Source of the DNA: Candidatus Poribacteria bacterium
Lineage (GTDB): Bacteria; Poribacteria; WGA-4E; WGA-3G
Length of the DNA stretch: 64,000 nt
Assembly: GCA_022825825.1 (NCBI GenBank)
Contig: JAJDWA010000001.1
Span: 54,397 to 118,396, forward strand
Direction: 5' to 3'
Below the pieces are notes generated by a model. The model had not been told where the DNA came from. It searched no databases and was given only the letters and a program-made list of their open reading frames with translations. Shown in pieces: positions 46,401 through 55,820 of this stretch. The position numbers were made by a program, and so were the translations under genes. The number at the start of each line of letters is the position of its first letter. Position 1 is the first letter of the stretch.

Positions 46401-49400
46401 CGAACCTTTTGAGGCAAAGCAGGGACAATTTGAAATCAAAGCATCTCAACCGAGTATCGGCAAGATCGTCACTGATGCGAAAATAAGATTCATCACCAGA
46501 AGTACCAATCCGCAATGGGTGCCCGGAACAGAACAATATATCCTTTTTGGTGATCCTGCAACACGCCTCGCACTGCCTACCCTTGATATACAGGTTGAAC
46601 TGGAAAATATCGCGCTGAATTCCAATAAACAAATTGTCATTTCAGACAATGAAGTTGGAGCGTATGATGCAAACAATGTGTGGTGGAAAGCAGAAAATTT
46701 TAGCCCCGAGAAACTCATCGCTTCCGCCATTTTCCAAAACCACTTTGATGACGATTTAGAAAATGATTTCACTGAACGCAGCACGCAAGGTAGAGTGTGG
46801 CAAGGTGAATATGGGAGAATACAGTTGAAAATCCCATCCAACGTCTTATCAGGAAGAGGGTTTGTGCAAATGTTTGCCTATGATGATAAACGTTCGGCGG
46901 CAGGCGGTGCCACATTCTGGGTAGATACGCCGATTATCGCAGATATCCGTGAAGATTTGGATGCGATAGAAACTCATGCGCTCCACATCCAAGTACTTGT
47001 TATTGATGACCTTGGTGCTGACAAAGGCATTCGTTCTATTTCTGTAGATTGGAATGAAACGATAAATTACACCAATGGGACCACGCCTATGGTCAAAACT
47101 GCACCTCCCCCCGGATCGGAACTCCCTGACAATGGCCAATGGTACCAACTCCAAAAACCTATCCCTTTACCTTTAGGTGGTGGTAAGATCCGATATCGCG
47201 TCAATGTTACTGACAGCAGCGGTATAAAGGTCGTATACCCATCGGTAAATGATCGGAACGTGGTTGATGTACCAGAGGGGCCAAACATCGCAATTGCTAC
47301 AGACGGGGCCAGTATTGCTCCGATTCGCTATACTTTCGATGGAGAGACAAAAAAATATATCCTCATCGCTGAACTTATTAACGACGGTGGAAGAACAGTC
47401 AAAACAGACGTTGAAGTTGTTTTTTCGGAAGGTAATCCCGATATAGAAGGTGATCTCCAGATAGATAAAGATGTTGAAATCTTAGGCATCTTCACACTCC
47501 GCCCAGACGATTGGCAAGAAGGCGATACTGTCTTACAGCGAACCACTGTGACACTTAAGTTAGAAGAAAATCTCGCCACCGGTGTACATGAAATTTATGT
47601 ACTGGTTGACCCAGAGATAGACACTACCACCGATGGCATTAAAGGGAATATTGCAGAACCGAACGAATTTGATAACAAACTTAACATTACTTTTGTTGTT
47701 AACGAATTCTTCTATGAGCCATTAAAACCTTTAACGGCTTTTAGCCTTGATAGGGTTTTTGATTTTGACATTCCTGCTGAGGCAGCAACAGTTAAGGAAG
47801 ACAAGGTTGCCCTTTCCGTTTCTTCAAGCGTTCCATCTACCTTGACACAACCTTCGCTCCAATTCGCTTCAATACCGCGCGTTGCTGCGCTGCGGAGAGG
47901 GGTACGCCGTTCAGCTGAGGAAAGTATTCAACAGTACGAAGTGTCTTTCCGAACATCCGATGTTACACTAAAAAAACCCGCAACCCTTAAACTACGTTTT
48001 GATGTCAGCGGTTTGGAGGATATCGTTAGAGAAAATACGCCGTGGCAGGAAGGCAGCAAGGATTACAGGGCAGCTTTAATCGAAGAAGCCGAAAAACTCG
48101 GTATTTACGCATGGCAACCCACTTACGAAAAATGGAAACGCCTCCCATCACAGGTTAGTTATACTACTGGAAATGAGAAACCGAAACCTGAGGATGACGA
48201 ACCAATATTCCAACTTGAAAACTACGTCACACCTATTCAAGCCGAAAATGCGAATCACCAACCGCTTCCGATTGAAAACATCAAAATCAGTCCGGAGACG
48301 ACACCTGCCGGTATCTGGATTATTCTGTTTTTGGACTCCACCCAATACGAAGTATACCTAAAAGAGAAACATTTTCCCCATTTTGGGAAATTAGATACAC
48401 CTGGACAACTTGACATCCCTTTTCGGGAAGAAACTTACGGTATTGAATTCACTATCCCCCAAAAATGGGTAGTCCCGCCGGAACTTGATGACGGAACCCC
48501 CGTTGTTCCCTTTGAATTCGCAGATATTCTCATTTTTGAAACCGATTATTCAGAAGGTGCGGCTTACTTAAAAGGGGCACGAAATCAAAATATCGGCAAC
48601 GGCACAGCAACTGTCAAAGTAAGGACCGGTCCTAAGCAAGAATTTGCGGTGGGAGATTGGTTTATCTTTTTTATATCCTCTGATTTTTATGAACTCCGTG
48701 ATAAGATTGGAGAACCGCTTTTTTTCTCGAATGAAGAGCCTGTCCGTAGAGAAGTCAACAAAACGCTATTTGTCAGCCATCTCGGTTTCGAGATACTTGT
48801 CACAACGGGTTCTGAACCCTTTCAATTCGGAGATAAGATCAAATTCAGTAGCGCACAAGTCGGAACGATTACCGCACAAGCAACCGAACTAACGCCTTTC
48901 ACCCTTATAAGCAGTGATGACGTACAACCTCCTGCTTTCAATCTATGGGTAGATGGCGTCCAACCACAAACCGGTAGTGTTATCGCACCGCGTCCACATA
49001 TCTCCATCTTACTTGAAGATGAAGATGGTGTAAACCTTGATACACTGGTTATCCGTAGAGGAGATAACGGCAAACTACTTGAGCCAATTTCTGACTATAC
49101 CTTTAGAAATTCCAAAAACGTTAATACTGTTCCGATTGACTACAAACCTATTCTCTTTCCCGGTGAATACGCTTTTGAAATTGAAGCACGCGATTTTAAT
49201 GGAAATGCAATCGGTGGAGAAGCAGAGAAAATCCAAACCCGATTCGTTGTAATTGAAATGCCTGACATTGACCCACCTATTATTGAAATACTTGTTAACG
49301 ATGAAGCTCTTGTTGGACAAGTTTCTGACGCTAATTCTCTGGGAGAACTGAAAAATATAGGCAAAAACCTTATTACCCGACAACCTCACTGTGAAATTAG

Positions 49401-49950
49401 AGTCACGGATGAGACAGCGCTTGATGTTGCTCTCCTCAACATCACATTCAACCAGATAGATGTGAATGATGCAACACAGCGGTATCGCGAATTTGATATG
49501 GCAGAATGGGAATTTGACGCTGATAATCCTGAAACTGCAAATTTTAGTTTCGCCCCCGATCTTCCAAACGGTACCTATCGGCTACAGGTAACAGCAACAG
49601 ATACGAGTGAAAATACAACTGAACTTGAAACAGTCTTCACCTTGGATGAGGCAGTTACCCTCAGTGAAGTCTTCAATGTGCCGAATCCTGTCCAAGGCGG
49701 CAAAACCTTTTTTACCTATCAGTTGGCACAACCGCCAGATAAGGTCACTATCAAAGTATATACGGTTAGTGGTAGATTGATTCGAACAATCGTAGACGCA
49801 AGCGCGAATCGGGGGAGCAATGAAACCTATTGGGATGGAAAAGACGAAACAGGGGTTCGGTGTGCCAACGGCGTATACCTCTATCGCGTTATTGCCCACA
49901 CTGATGATGGAAAGGTTGAAAAGATAGGAAAACTCGCAATTTTACGCTAA
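43441..49950 (+). CDS. Gingipain-like C25 protease, PorU-like, with FlgD-type C-terminus
   Basis: A 2169-residue secreted protein with a signal peptide (residues 1-20). An N-terminal region resembles the gingipain propeptide (IGFDGATWTTEIGKPKLPAYTVQIGLP). The peptidase C25 domain lies at about residues 650-1030, with YVLLVGDAHYDY and the catalytic pair H898 (EYAGHGGTH) and C931 (STTCLNG), 33 residues apart as in gingipain RgpB. Later parts are beta-rich, with a CARDB-like segment near 1295-1410. The last 95 residues form a FlgD-like Ig domain (FNVPNPVQGGKT...YWDGKDETG...GKLAILR) without the NPFNPETW string. In type IX secretion, PorU is a C25 protease that removes sorting domains, and this is a candidate for that job here. 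It is coupled to pdxA by ATGA. Confidence 0.85.
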   Translation: MTKRLLFSIFLFCFMMGVISAELHVGGFCNPNFDISQNPGLISSTHTGHNENPLQVIKASSHFLILRFQLPKLKIQKRAQNGNAATYIGFDGATWTTEIGKPKLPAYTVQIGLPSASSVTATVLQKQSAFKKVELPLFTNQITDPFFPDAQEREDSTIPTKFKTSTLYPAAMVEVVPVGFVRSQRIGGLHIHPVQYNSTTQQIKITHDMTFRIDFYGAPTTASKPLLSHSLDSPAYENLFQTTLVNNTQASSWRQRARMLTPAAPAAPASKRRRFKTPITETTMYRITYNRLRSSGITPETIDLNSIRIETGGREQGFYVFDENQNETLDQADMIVFYARAISNKFTDTNFYWFSFVPKGTESAVGESKGANTFRIGTRSGAPVTRDTTPPTAFLTRLRFEENRLHDTLDGYNVKSALADHYFWTGFRGGNSGIRTKKFYDELPGAIPRYNFERDAKLHVKLQGAARKNAGKNAAKHEATIIFNSKQLGDSVEWKRQEAPLIERSIPQNRIHHDQQNELRIDASEENYASGGSYDFYLDWYEFEYWHNFRAKNNRLEFNSNTEPIVSGKTHFSITNFSTEAIDVYTLNSSGLATKLIDGKVTGGGNSYQILFEDDVAQYATQYTNYFVIANTDYRIITTLTEVPPSNLRNPTTQADYVVITHKTFLESIQPLVDFRRSQGLTVKVVDIDEIYNEFSSGRFNPFAIQTFLRIAYQTWQSPAPTYVLLVGDAHYDYKQVTKQRDPTYDLYPIFVPTYHGWAPESGETAMDQRFVNVSGDDALPDMFIGRLSVQTPNELTGMIKKIIDYEENPKIGPWQATLVQVADDELNNPSDETFETSRDKLIQQIIPVGYNTKQIYLRKVRLKVEKENKDKHYPDETKKLVRKAFNDGALVIEYAGHGGTHTWADEDIFHIDDVPNLRNRYLPFVVSTTCLNGKFDKPQEFGSRCLSEQLLMGKYGAIASLSASRLTYATANAEFDEDLFTAMFVREPFEAKQGQFEIKASQPSIGKIVTDAKIRFITRSTNPQWVPGTEQYILFGDPATRLALPTLDIQVELENIALNSNKQIVISDNEVGAYDANNVWWKAENFSPEKLIASAIFQNHFDDDLENDFTERSTQGRVWQGEYGRIQLKIPSNVLSGRGFVQMFAYDDKRSAAGGATFWVDTPIIADIREDLDAIETHALHIQVLVIDDLGADKGIRSISVDWNETINYTNGTTPMVKTAPPPGSELPDNGQWYQLQKPIPLPLGGGKIRYRVNVTDSSGIKVVYPSVNDRNVVDVPEGPNIAIATDGASIAPIRYTFDGETKKYILIAELINDGGRTVKTDVEVVFSEGNPDIEGDLQIDKDVEILGIFTLRPDDWQEGDTVLQRTTVTLKLEENLATGVHEIYVLVDPEIDTTTDGIKGNIAEPNEFDNKLNITFVVNEFFYEPLKPLTAFSLDRVFDFDIPAEAATVKEDKVALSVSSSVPSTLTQPSLQFASIPRVAALRRGVRRSAEESIQQYEVSFRTSDVTLKKPATLKLRFDVSGLEDIVRENTPWQEGSKDYRAALIEEAEKLGIYAWQPTYEKWKRLPSQVSYTTGNEKPKPEDDEPIFQLENYVTPIQAENANHQPLPIENIKISPETTPAGIWIILFLDSTQYEVYLKEKHFPHFGKLDTPGQLDIPFREETYGIEFTIPQKWVVPPELDDGTPVVPFEFADILIFETDYSEGAAYLKGARNQNIGNGTATVKVRTGPKQEFAVGDWFIFFISSDFYELRDKIGEPLFFSNEEPVRREVNKTLFVSHLGFEILVTTGSEPFQFGDKIKFSSAQVGTITAQATELTPFTLISSDDVQPPAFNLWVDGVQPQTGSVIAPRPHISILLEDEDGVNLDTLVIRRGDNGKLLEPISDYTFRNSKNVNTVPIDYKPILFPGEYAFEIEARDFNGNAIGGEAEKIQTRFVVIEMPDIDPPIIEILVNDEALVGQVSDANSLGELKNIGKNLITRQPHCEIRVTDETALDVALLNITFNQIDVNDATQRYREFDMAEWEFDADNPETANFSFAPDLPNGTYRLQVTATDTSENTTELETVFTLDEAVTLSEVFNVPNPVQGGKTFFTYQLAQPPDKVTIKVYTVSGRLIRTIVDASANRGSNETYWDGKDETGVRCANGVYLYRVIAHTDDGKVEKIGKLAILR

Positions 49951-50058
49951 TAGAAATATGTAGACATTTACTGTTACGCGCGTTTTCTAAGCGTCTTGAT
50001 ATCAATTCGTTTATTGTAAAACCTACTATAAACACAATTCATTTCAGAATTGGTATTA

Positions 50059-50147
50059 TACCAAATTAATGGGATCTGCCTTATTTTTCTGGGTATTAGG
50101 CGCGTTTAGAAAACGCGCCTACCGAGAAGAATCGAGTTAATTTGGTA
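50059..50147. repeat. MITE-like palindromic unit with 'taccaaattaa' ends, copy A
   Basis: TACCAAATTAA at the left and TTAATTTGGTA at the right are inverted, and each is flanked by TTA. The middle contains a hairpin with GGCGCGTTT and AAACGCGCC arms, then CTACCGAGAAGAATCGAG. No gene inside. It forms a pair with the copy at 50523 around the NIPSNAP gene. Confidence 0.65.
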
Positions 50148-50175
50148 TTACAATGCCGCGTTGTAGTCGCACAAT

Positions 50176-50505
50176 TCACTGCAGCGGTGAATAATCGGTC
50201 GGTTCAAGAATCTTATTACTCACCACGTTAACTAACGGGCCACCTACTTCTGTCAACCGTTTCGCAGCCTGCCATTCAGGATCCGCGATAAACGCATCCC
50301 ATGCGCGTTGATAGTGCCCCAAATCTTCAAAAGCAAGTAGATAAACCAATTCCGTTGTCGTTGCCTCGCCGATGGCGGTCTCCCAAAAACCGATAACTTT
50401 CATATTATACTTTTCAAACAACGGTAACGTGATATTTGCAAATCGGTCATTCAGATTCTTCATCTTTCCCGGTACAACTTGGTATGTCCGTAACTCATAA
50501 ATCAT
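50176..50505 (-). CDS. NIPSNAP family protein
   Basis: A 109-residue protein of one NIPSNAP domain, a dimeric alpha-beta barrel related to small stress and catabolic enzymes. The family pattern is clear: MIYELRTYQVVPGKMKNLNDRFA at the start, then VIGFWETAIGEATTTELVYLLAFEDLGHYQRAWDAF. The biochemical role of bacterial NIPSNAP proteins is not settled. The gene is enclosed by two MITE-like repeats, 28 bp and 17 bp from its ends, and has an AAGGAG-type site before the start. Confidence 0.85.
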   Translation of the reverse strand: MIYELRTYQVVPGKMKNLNDRFANITLPLFEKYNMKVIGFWETAIGEATTTELVYLLAFEDLGHYQRAWDAFIADPEWQAAKRLTEVGGPLVNVVSNKILEPTDYSPLQ

Positions 50506-50522
50506 CTATCTTCTCCTTCCTT

Positions 50523-50612
50523 ATACCAAATTAACAGGATTAATCTTGTTTTATTGGGTCCATGTGCGGTTAGGAAACCGCACCTACCGAAATGGATCGT
50601 GTTAATTTGGTA
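50523..50612. repeat. MITE-like palindromic unit with 'taccaaattaac' ends, copy B
   Basis: TACCAAATTAAC and GTTAATTTGGTA form the inverted ends, flanked by TTA on both sides. The middle holds the hairpin GTGCGGTT-AGGA-AACCGCAC followed by CTACCGAAATGGATCGT. The ends match copy A at 50059 while the inner stem differs. Confidence 0.65.
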
Positions 50613-50739
50613 TTATTCCTATGGGATCGACCTCCTGGTCGCGCCCCTGGCATAAATATTGACAAGAAATTCTAAAACTAAACAACTCTTGTCAGATGGG
50701 TTTGTAACCGCCAGCATCCGATTTTGATTTGATGTGCCA

Positions 50740-51423
50740 TTACAGAATCCCATATTTATCGTAAACTTCACGAAGCGTTGCGCCTTCTTGAAGCGCGTCA
50801 CGAGTCCTGTTTTCACCACGTACCTTTTCCAATGCGGCTTCAATTACCTGCGTTTCCACCGTCTGTGGGATAACAACCACGCCATCTGCATCACCAAACA
50901 CAATATCACCGGGATTCACCAGTACACCGCCACATTCAATCGGGACGTTGTATGCTACCACCTCGCCGCGTCCGTTGGAATCGACAGGCGATATCCCAGT
51001 TGTAAATATAGGGAATCGCATCTCCATAATCGGACGCACATCACGGATAAACCCGTCAATAACCGCACCACGCGCGCCGCGCGCCCGTGCCGCGGTTGAA
51101 AGGAGTTCTCCCCAAAAGCAGATACGAGTACTACCGTTCGTTGAACAGACGAGAACATCGTTCTGTTTCAGGCTATCCACTGCTGCAATTTCCTGTTGAT
51201 AAGGTTCATCAGGAATCTCATAAACATCCAGACACAGCACAGGCATCACACGCCCAACGACGATCGTCTCCGGTAGCAATGGACGGATAGTATGCCGCAG
51301 TGCTTGCTCACGGAATCCAGCTGCGTCCAACGCGTCCGAAATCACAGCAGCATACAGCTGCTCTTCCATCATATCAAAGAGGTCCGTATCGTTTTCGCAC
51401 TGTCTATTTTCTTTAGTTTCCAT
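50740..51423 (-). CDS. RraA-like / 4-hydroxy-4-methyl-2-oxoglutarate aldolase family
   Basis: A 227-residue protein of the RraA-like fold. Motifs include ISDALDAAG near residue 30, then GELLSTAARARGARGAVIDGFIRD with the Asp and Arg of the metal and substrate site, and a late NPGDIVFGDADGVVVIP. In this family RraA itself inhibits RNase E, whereas most longer members are aldolases that split 4-hydroxy-4-methyl-2-oxoglutarate or similar acids. The length and the setting among sugar-acid genes favour an aldolase. It precedes NIPSNAP on the same strand and follows purE by 26 bp. Confidence 0.85.
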   Translation of the reverse strand: METKENRQCENDTDLFDMMEEQLYAAVISDALDAAGFREQALRHTIRPLLPETIVVGRVMPVLCLDVYEIPDEPYQQEIAAVDSLKQNDVLVCSTNGSTRICFWGELLSTAARARGARGAVIDGFIRDVRPIMEMRFPIFTTGISPVDSNGRGEVVAYNVPIECGGVLVNPGDIVFGDADGVVVIPQTVETQVIEAALEKVRGENRTRDALQEGATLREVYDKYGIL

Positions 51424-51449
51424 GATGAGTTTTCCTAAACTTACGACAT

Positions 51450-51977
51450 CTAATAATTCTCATAACCTACTTCTTGGAGACGCGCCGCCTTTTCTGCAAC
51501 ACCGTCGCTCATTTTCTTTTTGTAGGCTTGCAGTTTTGCTTCCAACTCAGGGAATTCAAGTGCCAGAATCTGAACTGCGAATATCCCTGCATTTCGAGCA
51601 CCACCCGACCCAATCGCCATTGTTCCAACAGGAATACCGGGCGGCATCTGTACCGTTGCATACAACGCATCAACACCGTCGAGCGGTCCGCCATCAACTG
51701 GCACACCGATCACTGGTAGTGTTGTGTGTGCCGCGATGACACCTGCGAGATGTGCTGCGCGCCCTGCTCCAGCGATAATAACTTTACCACCTTCCGCTTT
51801 AATTTTTTCTGTCCAGGCCATCGTACGTTCAGGTGAACGGTGCGCCGAAGAAATCGTTATCTCAAACGGCACCTCAAAATCCTCTAAAACCTTCGCGGCT
51901 TCAACCATCTTTTCTAAATCGGAATCACTCCCCATTACGATACCAACAAGGGGTGTTTTTTGTTCTTGAAGAGACAT
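51450..51977 (-). CDS. purE: 5-(carboxyamino)imidazole ribonucleotide mutase
   Basis: A 175-residue class I PurE, which converts N5-CAIR to CAIR in purine synthesis. The signatures GIVMGSDSDLEKM, ISSAHRSPERT, and AGAGRAAHLAGV are present, followed by MPPGIPVGTMAIG. Class I (rather than class II) is suggested by SAHRSPE and the overall length. The usual partner purK is not adjacent. It reads toward the RraA-like gene with a 26-bp gap. Confidence 0.94.
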   Translation of the reverse strand: MSLQEQKTPLVGIVMGSDSDLEKMVEAAKVLEDFEVPFEITISSAHRSPERTMAWTEKIKAEGGKVIIAGAGRAAHLAGVIAAHTTLPVIGVPVDGGPLDGVDALYATVQMPPGIPVGTMAIGSGGARNAGIFAVQILALEFPELEAKLQAYKKKMSDGVAEKAARLQEVGYENY

Positions 51978-52050
51978 ATCTTATCTTACCTCTAAATGTA
52001 GGTTGGGTAGAGCTGAAAGCGAAACCCAACATAATATCTAAACATTTTCA

Positions 52051-52842
52051 CTATGGAAAAATAATATGTGTGTTCCTCTCAATAATAAGCGGTTCAGGAC
52101 CACCCGCTGGAAAGTTGGATGCCCATTCCTTCGTATCATAATCGCGTGTAACAAAGCACGCCCGATGTACCGGTACCGCGTGCTTCAAACCGATACGCGT
52201 TGCCATTTTAACGCATCCATCGTAAAACGGAAACTCACCCTCAGTCGGATGGTTTGTCAGGAAACCGATATCCGGATTATGCGCTGCCACTGCCGAAATC
52301 AGATCGTCATGTTCCGCAAAGTTATTGATCGGATCACCGCTAAAGTATAACGTCACACCATTGCTTACGACTATATATCCTAAATGTGTTACATCAGGTG
52401 GTCCGATATCAGCAGATGGATCACCTGCGGGCGGTTTCGCATAAGCGGCATGCACAGTAAGCCCGTTCAGTTCCGTAGATTCTCCAGCACTAATCTCTGA
52501 AACGTTATCATCTGCAACATCCGTTTCTGACGAAATTTGGCGAACGCTCTCCTCCGGTCCAATGAATCGCGTCGCGTTAGAGGTATCCCAAATTCGACGT
52601 ATGGATTCTGGACACGTATGATCGCCATGTGCATGTGTCAATAGCACAAAATCAGTTGGAAGTTCCGACTCATCCAGCGGAGGTTCGGTGTGAATAAAGC
52701 GGTCCGAGGGACGGTTCCGCGGAAAATAAGGGTCAATTAGAACAATAGTGCCATCTGAGTCTTTCAAGGCAAAACTACTCTGCTCAAACCAATGGATAGC
52801 AATAGAACTTTTTGGTACTTTCAAGTTAACAAGTGGATGCAT
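52051..52842 (-). CDS. MBL-fold metallo-hydrolase (UlaG-like)
   Basis: A 263-residue metallo-beta-lactamase-fold hydrolase. The metal motif HAHGDH appears as LLTHAHGDHT near residue 92, later ligands are GDP in TLYFSGDPI, and H in VPVHRACF closes the site. The N-terminal AIHWFEQSSFAL recalls the UlaG/lactonase group, in which the enzymes open sugar lactones. With a YjhG/YagF-type sugar-acid dehydratase in the same strand group, a lactonase acting before the dehydratase is plausible, but this is inference. No signal peptide. Confidence 0.85.
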   Translation of the reverse strand: MHPLVNLKVPKSSIAIHWFEQSSFALKDSDGTIVLIDPYFPRNRPSDRFIHTEPPLDESELPTDFVLLTHAHGDHTCPESIRRIWDTSNATRFIGPEESVRQISSETDVADDNVSEISAGESTELNGLTVHAAYAKPPAGDPSADIGPPDVTHLGYIVVSNGVTLYFSGDPINNFAEHDDLISAVAAHNPDIGFLTNHPTEGEFPFYDGCVKMATRIGLKHAVPVHRACFVTRDYDTKEWASNFPAGGPEPLIIERNTHIIFP

Positions 52843-52869
52843 ATATTAATTCCTTTTTGATATATGAAA

Positions 52870-53265
52870 TCAACTATTCTTTCTTCTATAAAAAAAATAA
52901 GCGCCTACTACACCTGCAATTGCACCAAGGACATCAGAAATCCAATCTGCCAGCGTTGCGAATCTATCGGGAACAAACATCTGATGCAATTCATCGCTTG
53001 CACCGTAGAGAATTGAGATGAGAGCAGCAGTAACCCATATCCAATTTGCTGGCAACCATTTCGGTGGGACATTCACAAACGCTATAGCCAACAACACACT
53101 AAGAATGCCGTATATTATGAAATGGTAGATTTTATCAATCGGCAACCACTCAAACTTCGGCATTGGATCAGGTGGTTGCTCCATAGACGAAATCACAAAG
53201 ATGAGTGCCATGTAGAGAACTGGTGGTGCCCAATATTTCAATTTTTTCATGGCAAATTTCGCCAA
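52870..53265 (-). CDS. VanZ-like membrane protein
   Basis: A 131-residue membrane protein with four hydrophobic segments and the VanZ-like signatures DKIYHFIIYGILS and LYGASDELHQMFVPDR, the latter with the conserved Asp-Glu-Leu-His-Gln. The family is related to the teicoplanin-resistance protein VanZ, whose mechanism is only partly known. It lies seven bp from the end of the dehydratase gene and is likely co-transcribed with it. A second Met at residue 6 could also be the start. Confidence 0.85.
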   Translation of the reverse strand: MAKFAMKKLKYWAPPVLYMALIFVISSMEQPPDPMPKFEWLPIDKIYHFIIYGILSVLLAIAFVNVPPKWLPANWIWVTAALISILYGASDELHQMFVPDRFATLADWISDVLGAIAGVVGAYFFYRRKNS

Positions 53266-53272
53266 AGTCGTC

Positions 53273-55240
53273 CTATTTCAACGCATTCAGAATTGCGTCT
53301 ACATCATAGACGCAACCACCCCATGTGCCACCACCGACAGATTGCAACGCTGCCCACAGCCGCGTATCGTCTGGCAACGCCTCGTCAGAGGAAAGATCAT
53401 CTCGCGGTTGCCGTTCTGCTAATACACGTTCACCCGCTGCTGTGCCGAACTGCTCACTACCATGCCCCACCAGATCAATGCTCCCGACTAACTGCTGAGT
53501 GTCTATCTCTATCTGAATTATGTCACCATCAAGCACTTTCCCGATAGGTCCACCCGCAAGCGCCTCCGGTCCGACGTGTCCAATACACGCCCCGGTTGAA
53601 ACACCAGAAAACCGTGCGTCTGTTATCAAGGCGATATGCTTGCCAAACGATAGATGTTTGAGGGCAGATGTAACTTGATATACCTCCTCCATGCCAGTGC
53701 CTTGTGGACCACGGCAACACAACACCATGATGTCTCCGGGTTTCATGTCTTTCTCACCTTGGCCTTTGAGTGCCTGTATCGCATCAGACTCCCGAACAAA
53801 CACACGCGCCGGTCCCGTCATCCGATATACGCCGTCAGCATCAACAACACTCGGATCAATCGCAGTGCTTTTGATAACAGAGCCCTCTGGAGCAAGGTTA
53901 CCACGTGGAAACGTCACAGTACTTGTCAATCCTGCTGCTTTTGCTGCATCTGCACTTAATATTACCTCATCAGGTGCGACGTTATCCCGCTCTTCAAGCA
54001 GTTCACGTACATACTGACGCCTCTCAGAAACTTCCCACCAATCAAGGTTGCTACCGAGCGATTCACCCGTCACTGTCAGGACATCTTCGTTGAGGAGTCC
54101 ACCTAATTTGCGGAGGTGCAGCATCACTTCGGGCACACCGCCCGCAAGAAAGACGCGGACAGTTGGATGTCCGACTGGTCCATTCGGTAACACATCAACA
54201 AGACGCGGCACCTGCTGATTGACCTTTGTCCAGTCGTCTACTGTTGGACGTTTAAGGCCCGCAGCATGCGCAATTGCAGGAATATGCAATAAGAGATTAG
54301 TGGAACCGCCAAACGCTGCATGCACTACCATAGCATTCCGAATCGCTTCCGGTGTAACGATATCCTTCATCGTCAACTCCTTCGCGGCTAAATTGACCAC
54401 TGCCCGCGCTGAACGCAACCCCATATCTGACCATATATTTTGTCCAGACGGTGTTAACGCTGTATGTGTCAAACTCATACCTAACGCTTCACCGACAACC
54501 TGCGAAGTCGCCGCAGTGCCCAAGAATTGACAGCCGCCGCCGGGGGTAGCGCATGCACGGCATCCCATATCTGCTGCATCTTGCAGGCTAATCTCACCGT
54601 GTGCAAAACGAGCCCCAATTGTCTGGATTTTTCCAGCATCCTCACCTGTAGTCGGTGGCAAGGTTACACCTCCCGGCACAAGCACAGCAGGCAATTCTCG
54701 CATTGAGGCAAGTGCCATCATCATTGCAGGCAAACCCTTATCGCATGTAGCAACACCGACAACCCCCTTTCGAGTTGGCAAAGAACGGATAAGTCGACGA
54801 AAAATCTGTGCTGCATCGTTCCGATAGGCGAGGCTATCCATCATACCGACCGTGCCTTGCGTCCGCCCATCACACGGGTCGGAACAGTAGCCTGCAAACG
54901 GAATTGCCGCAAGTTCCTTGAGTTCACGCGCAACCGCTTGCATCAAGAGTCCCACCTCCCAATGCCCGGTATGATACCCAAGTGCAATAGGGCTTCCATC
55001 AGGTGCGCGGATACCGCCCTGTGTGCTGAGAATCAAAAACTCTTCTCTCCGCAGTTCTGTCGGTGCCCACCCCATCGCTGTGTTGTGGCTCAAGCCGAAA
55101 ATATCGCCGCTTGGCCGATTCAGCAGCATCTCTGCAGTGAGTGGTAGGCTACCTTCAGGACCAGCAGCATGTGTTTGGATGTCGTAAATGCCGCTATCAC
55201 CTGTTTCTAATATGTCAGTGTAGTTTATCGGTTTTGCCAT
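53273..55240 (-). CDS. YjhG/YagF-type sugar-acid dehydratase (IlvD/Edd family)
   Basis: A 655-residue IlvD/Edd dehydratase, the same length as E. coli YjhG and YagF, which dehydrate D-xylonate to 2-keto-3-deoxy-D-xylonate. The sequence follows them closely: [77 protein letters not shown], and [19 protein letters not shown]. The cysteines in SDPCDG, ATCDKG and the GGGC segment are candidate iron-sulfur ligands. It would open a non-phosphorylating route for pentonates or related sugar acids. VanZ-like and MBL-fold genes follow on the same strand. Confidence 0.92.
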   Translation of the reverse strand: MAKPINYTDILETGDSGIYDIQTHAAGPEGSLPLTAEMLLNRPSGDIFGLSHNTAMGWAPTELRREEFLILSTQGGIRAPDGSPIALGYHTGHWEVGLLMQAVARELKELAAIPFAGYCSDPCDGRTQGTVGMMDSLAYRNDAAQIFRRLIRSLPTRKGVVGVATCDKGLPAMMMALASMRELPAVLVPGGVTLPPTTGEDAGKIQTIGARFAHGEISLQDAADMGCRACATPGGGCQFLGTAATSQVVGEALGMSLTHTALTPSGQNIWSDMGLRSARAVVNLAAKELTMKDIVTPEAIRNAMVVHAAFGGSTNLLLHIPAIAHAAGLKRPTVDDWTKVNQQVPRLVDVLPNGPVGHPTVRVFLAGGVPEVMLHLRKLGGLLNEDVLTVTGESLGSNLDWWEVSERRQYVRELLEERDNVAPDEVILSADAAKAAGLTSTVTFPRGNLAPEGSVIKSTAIDPSVVDADGVYRMTGPARVFVRESDAIQALKGQGEKDMKPGDIMVLCCRGPQGTGMEEVYQVTSALKHLSFGKHIALITDARFSGVSTGACIGHVGPEALAGGPIGKVLDGDIIQIEIDTQQLVGSIDLVGHGSEQFGTAAGERVLAERQPRDDLSSDEALPDDTRLWAALQSVGGGTWGGCVYDVDAILNALK

Positions 55241-55352
55241 TAGGCACTTCCTTTCTTGTTGAATAATGATTATTTCTAATCTATTATCGGAGTAGACTTG
55301 ACTTAGCTTTCACCGGTATTCCCATATAGCATTTTTATCTGAAAGGCCGAAT

Positions 55353-55820
55353 TTACTTTACACCCGGTTCCAAGGTCCATCCGTTCTTAGTAGCTAGGGT
55401 AGCAAGCGCAATTTGTAGCAATTTGAGCACATTTTTTTGCTTATTCTTTGAACCAAAAAACTCAGGACTTACAACGATTTGTGAATGGGCAGGATTGTCA
55501 GGGGTGGGATCATAGATAACATCTACGGTGTGAACGACAACATCTTCACCTTTAATTTCTGTTTTCACTTCTCTTATTGAGCGGACATCACCAGCAATAA
55601 GACTAACAACGCCATCCGTTTTATCAAACCGAGAAAGACGAGGATCAAATCCTTTTAGTTCTGCCCTATCTACTGATGGTTTTTTATATCTATCCCGAAA
55701 AGCTGCAGGGCGAATTCTCAGTTTTCCTCTGTCAAAAAAGTACTCTCCATCTTCTAACTTTCCTCGTACGCTGCGATAGAGCACTTCATCATCATTTACG
55801 GAGTCATTTTTATCCATCAA
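55353..55820 (-). CDS. Unknown protein, second gene of an overlapping pair
   Basis: A 155-residue soluble protein, highly charged, with a start MDKNDSVNDDEVLYRSV. I recognise no named domain. The middle has LSRFDKTDGVVSLIAGDVRSI and then VDVIYDPTPDNPAHSQIVVSP, a pattern I have seen in hypothetical partners of NWDGY-type proteins. Its start overlaps the end of the upstream gene by 11 bp, so the two are translated together. Such tight pairs of small unknown genes in accessory regions can be toxin-antitoxin or defence modules, but nothing in the sequence proves this. Confidence 0.7.
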   Translation of the reverse strand: MMDKNDSVNDDEVLYRSVRGKLEDGEYFFDRGKLRIRPAAFRDRYKKPSVDRAELKGFDPRLSRFDKTDGVVSLIAGDVRSIREVKTEIKGEDVVVHTVDVIYDPTPDNPAHSQIVVSPEFFGSKNKQKNVLKLLQIALATLATKNGWTLEPGVK

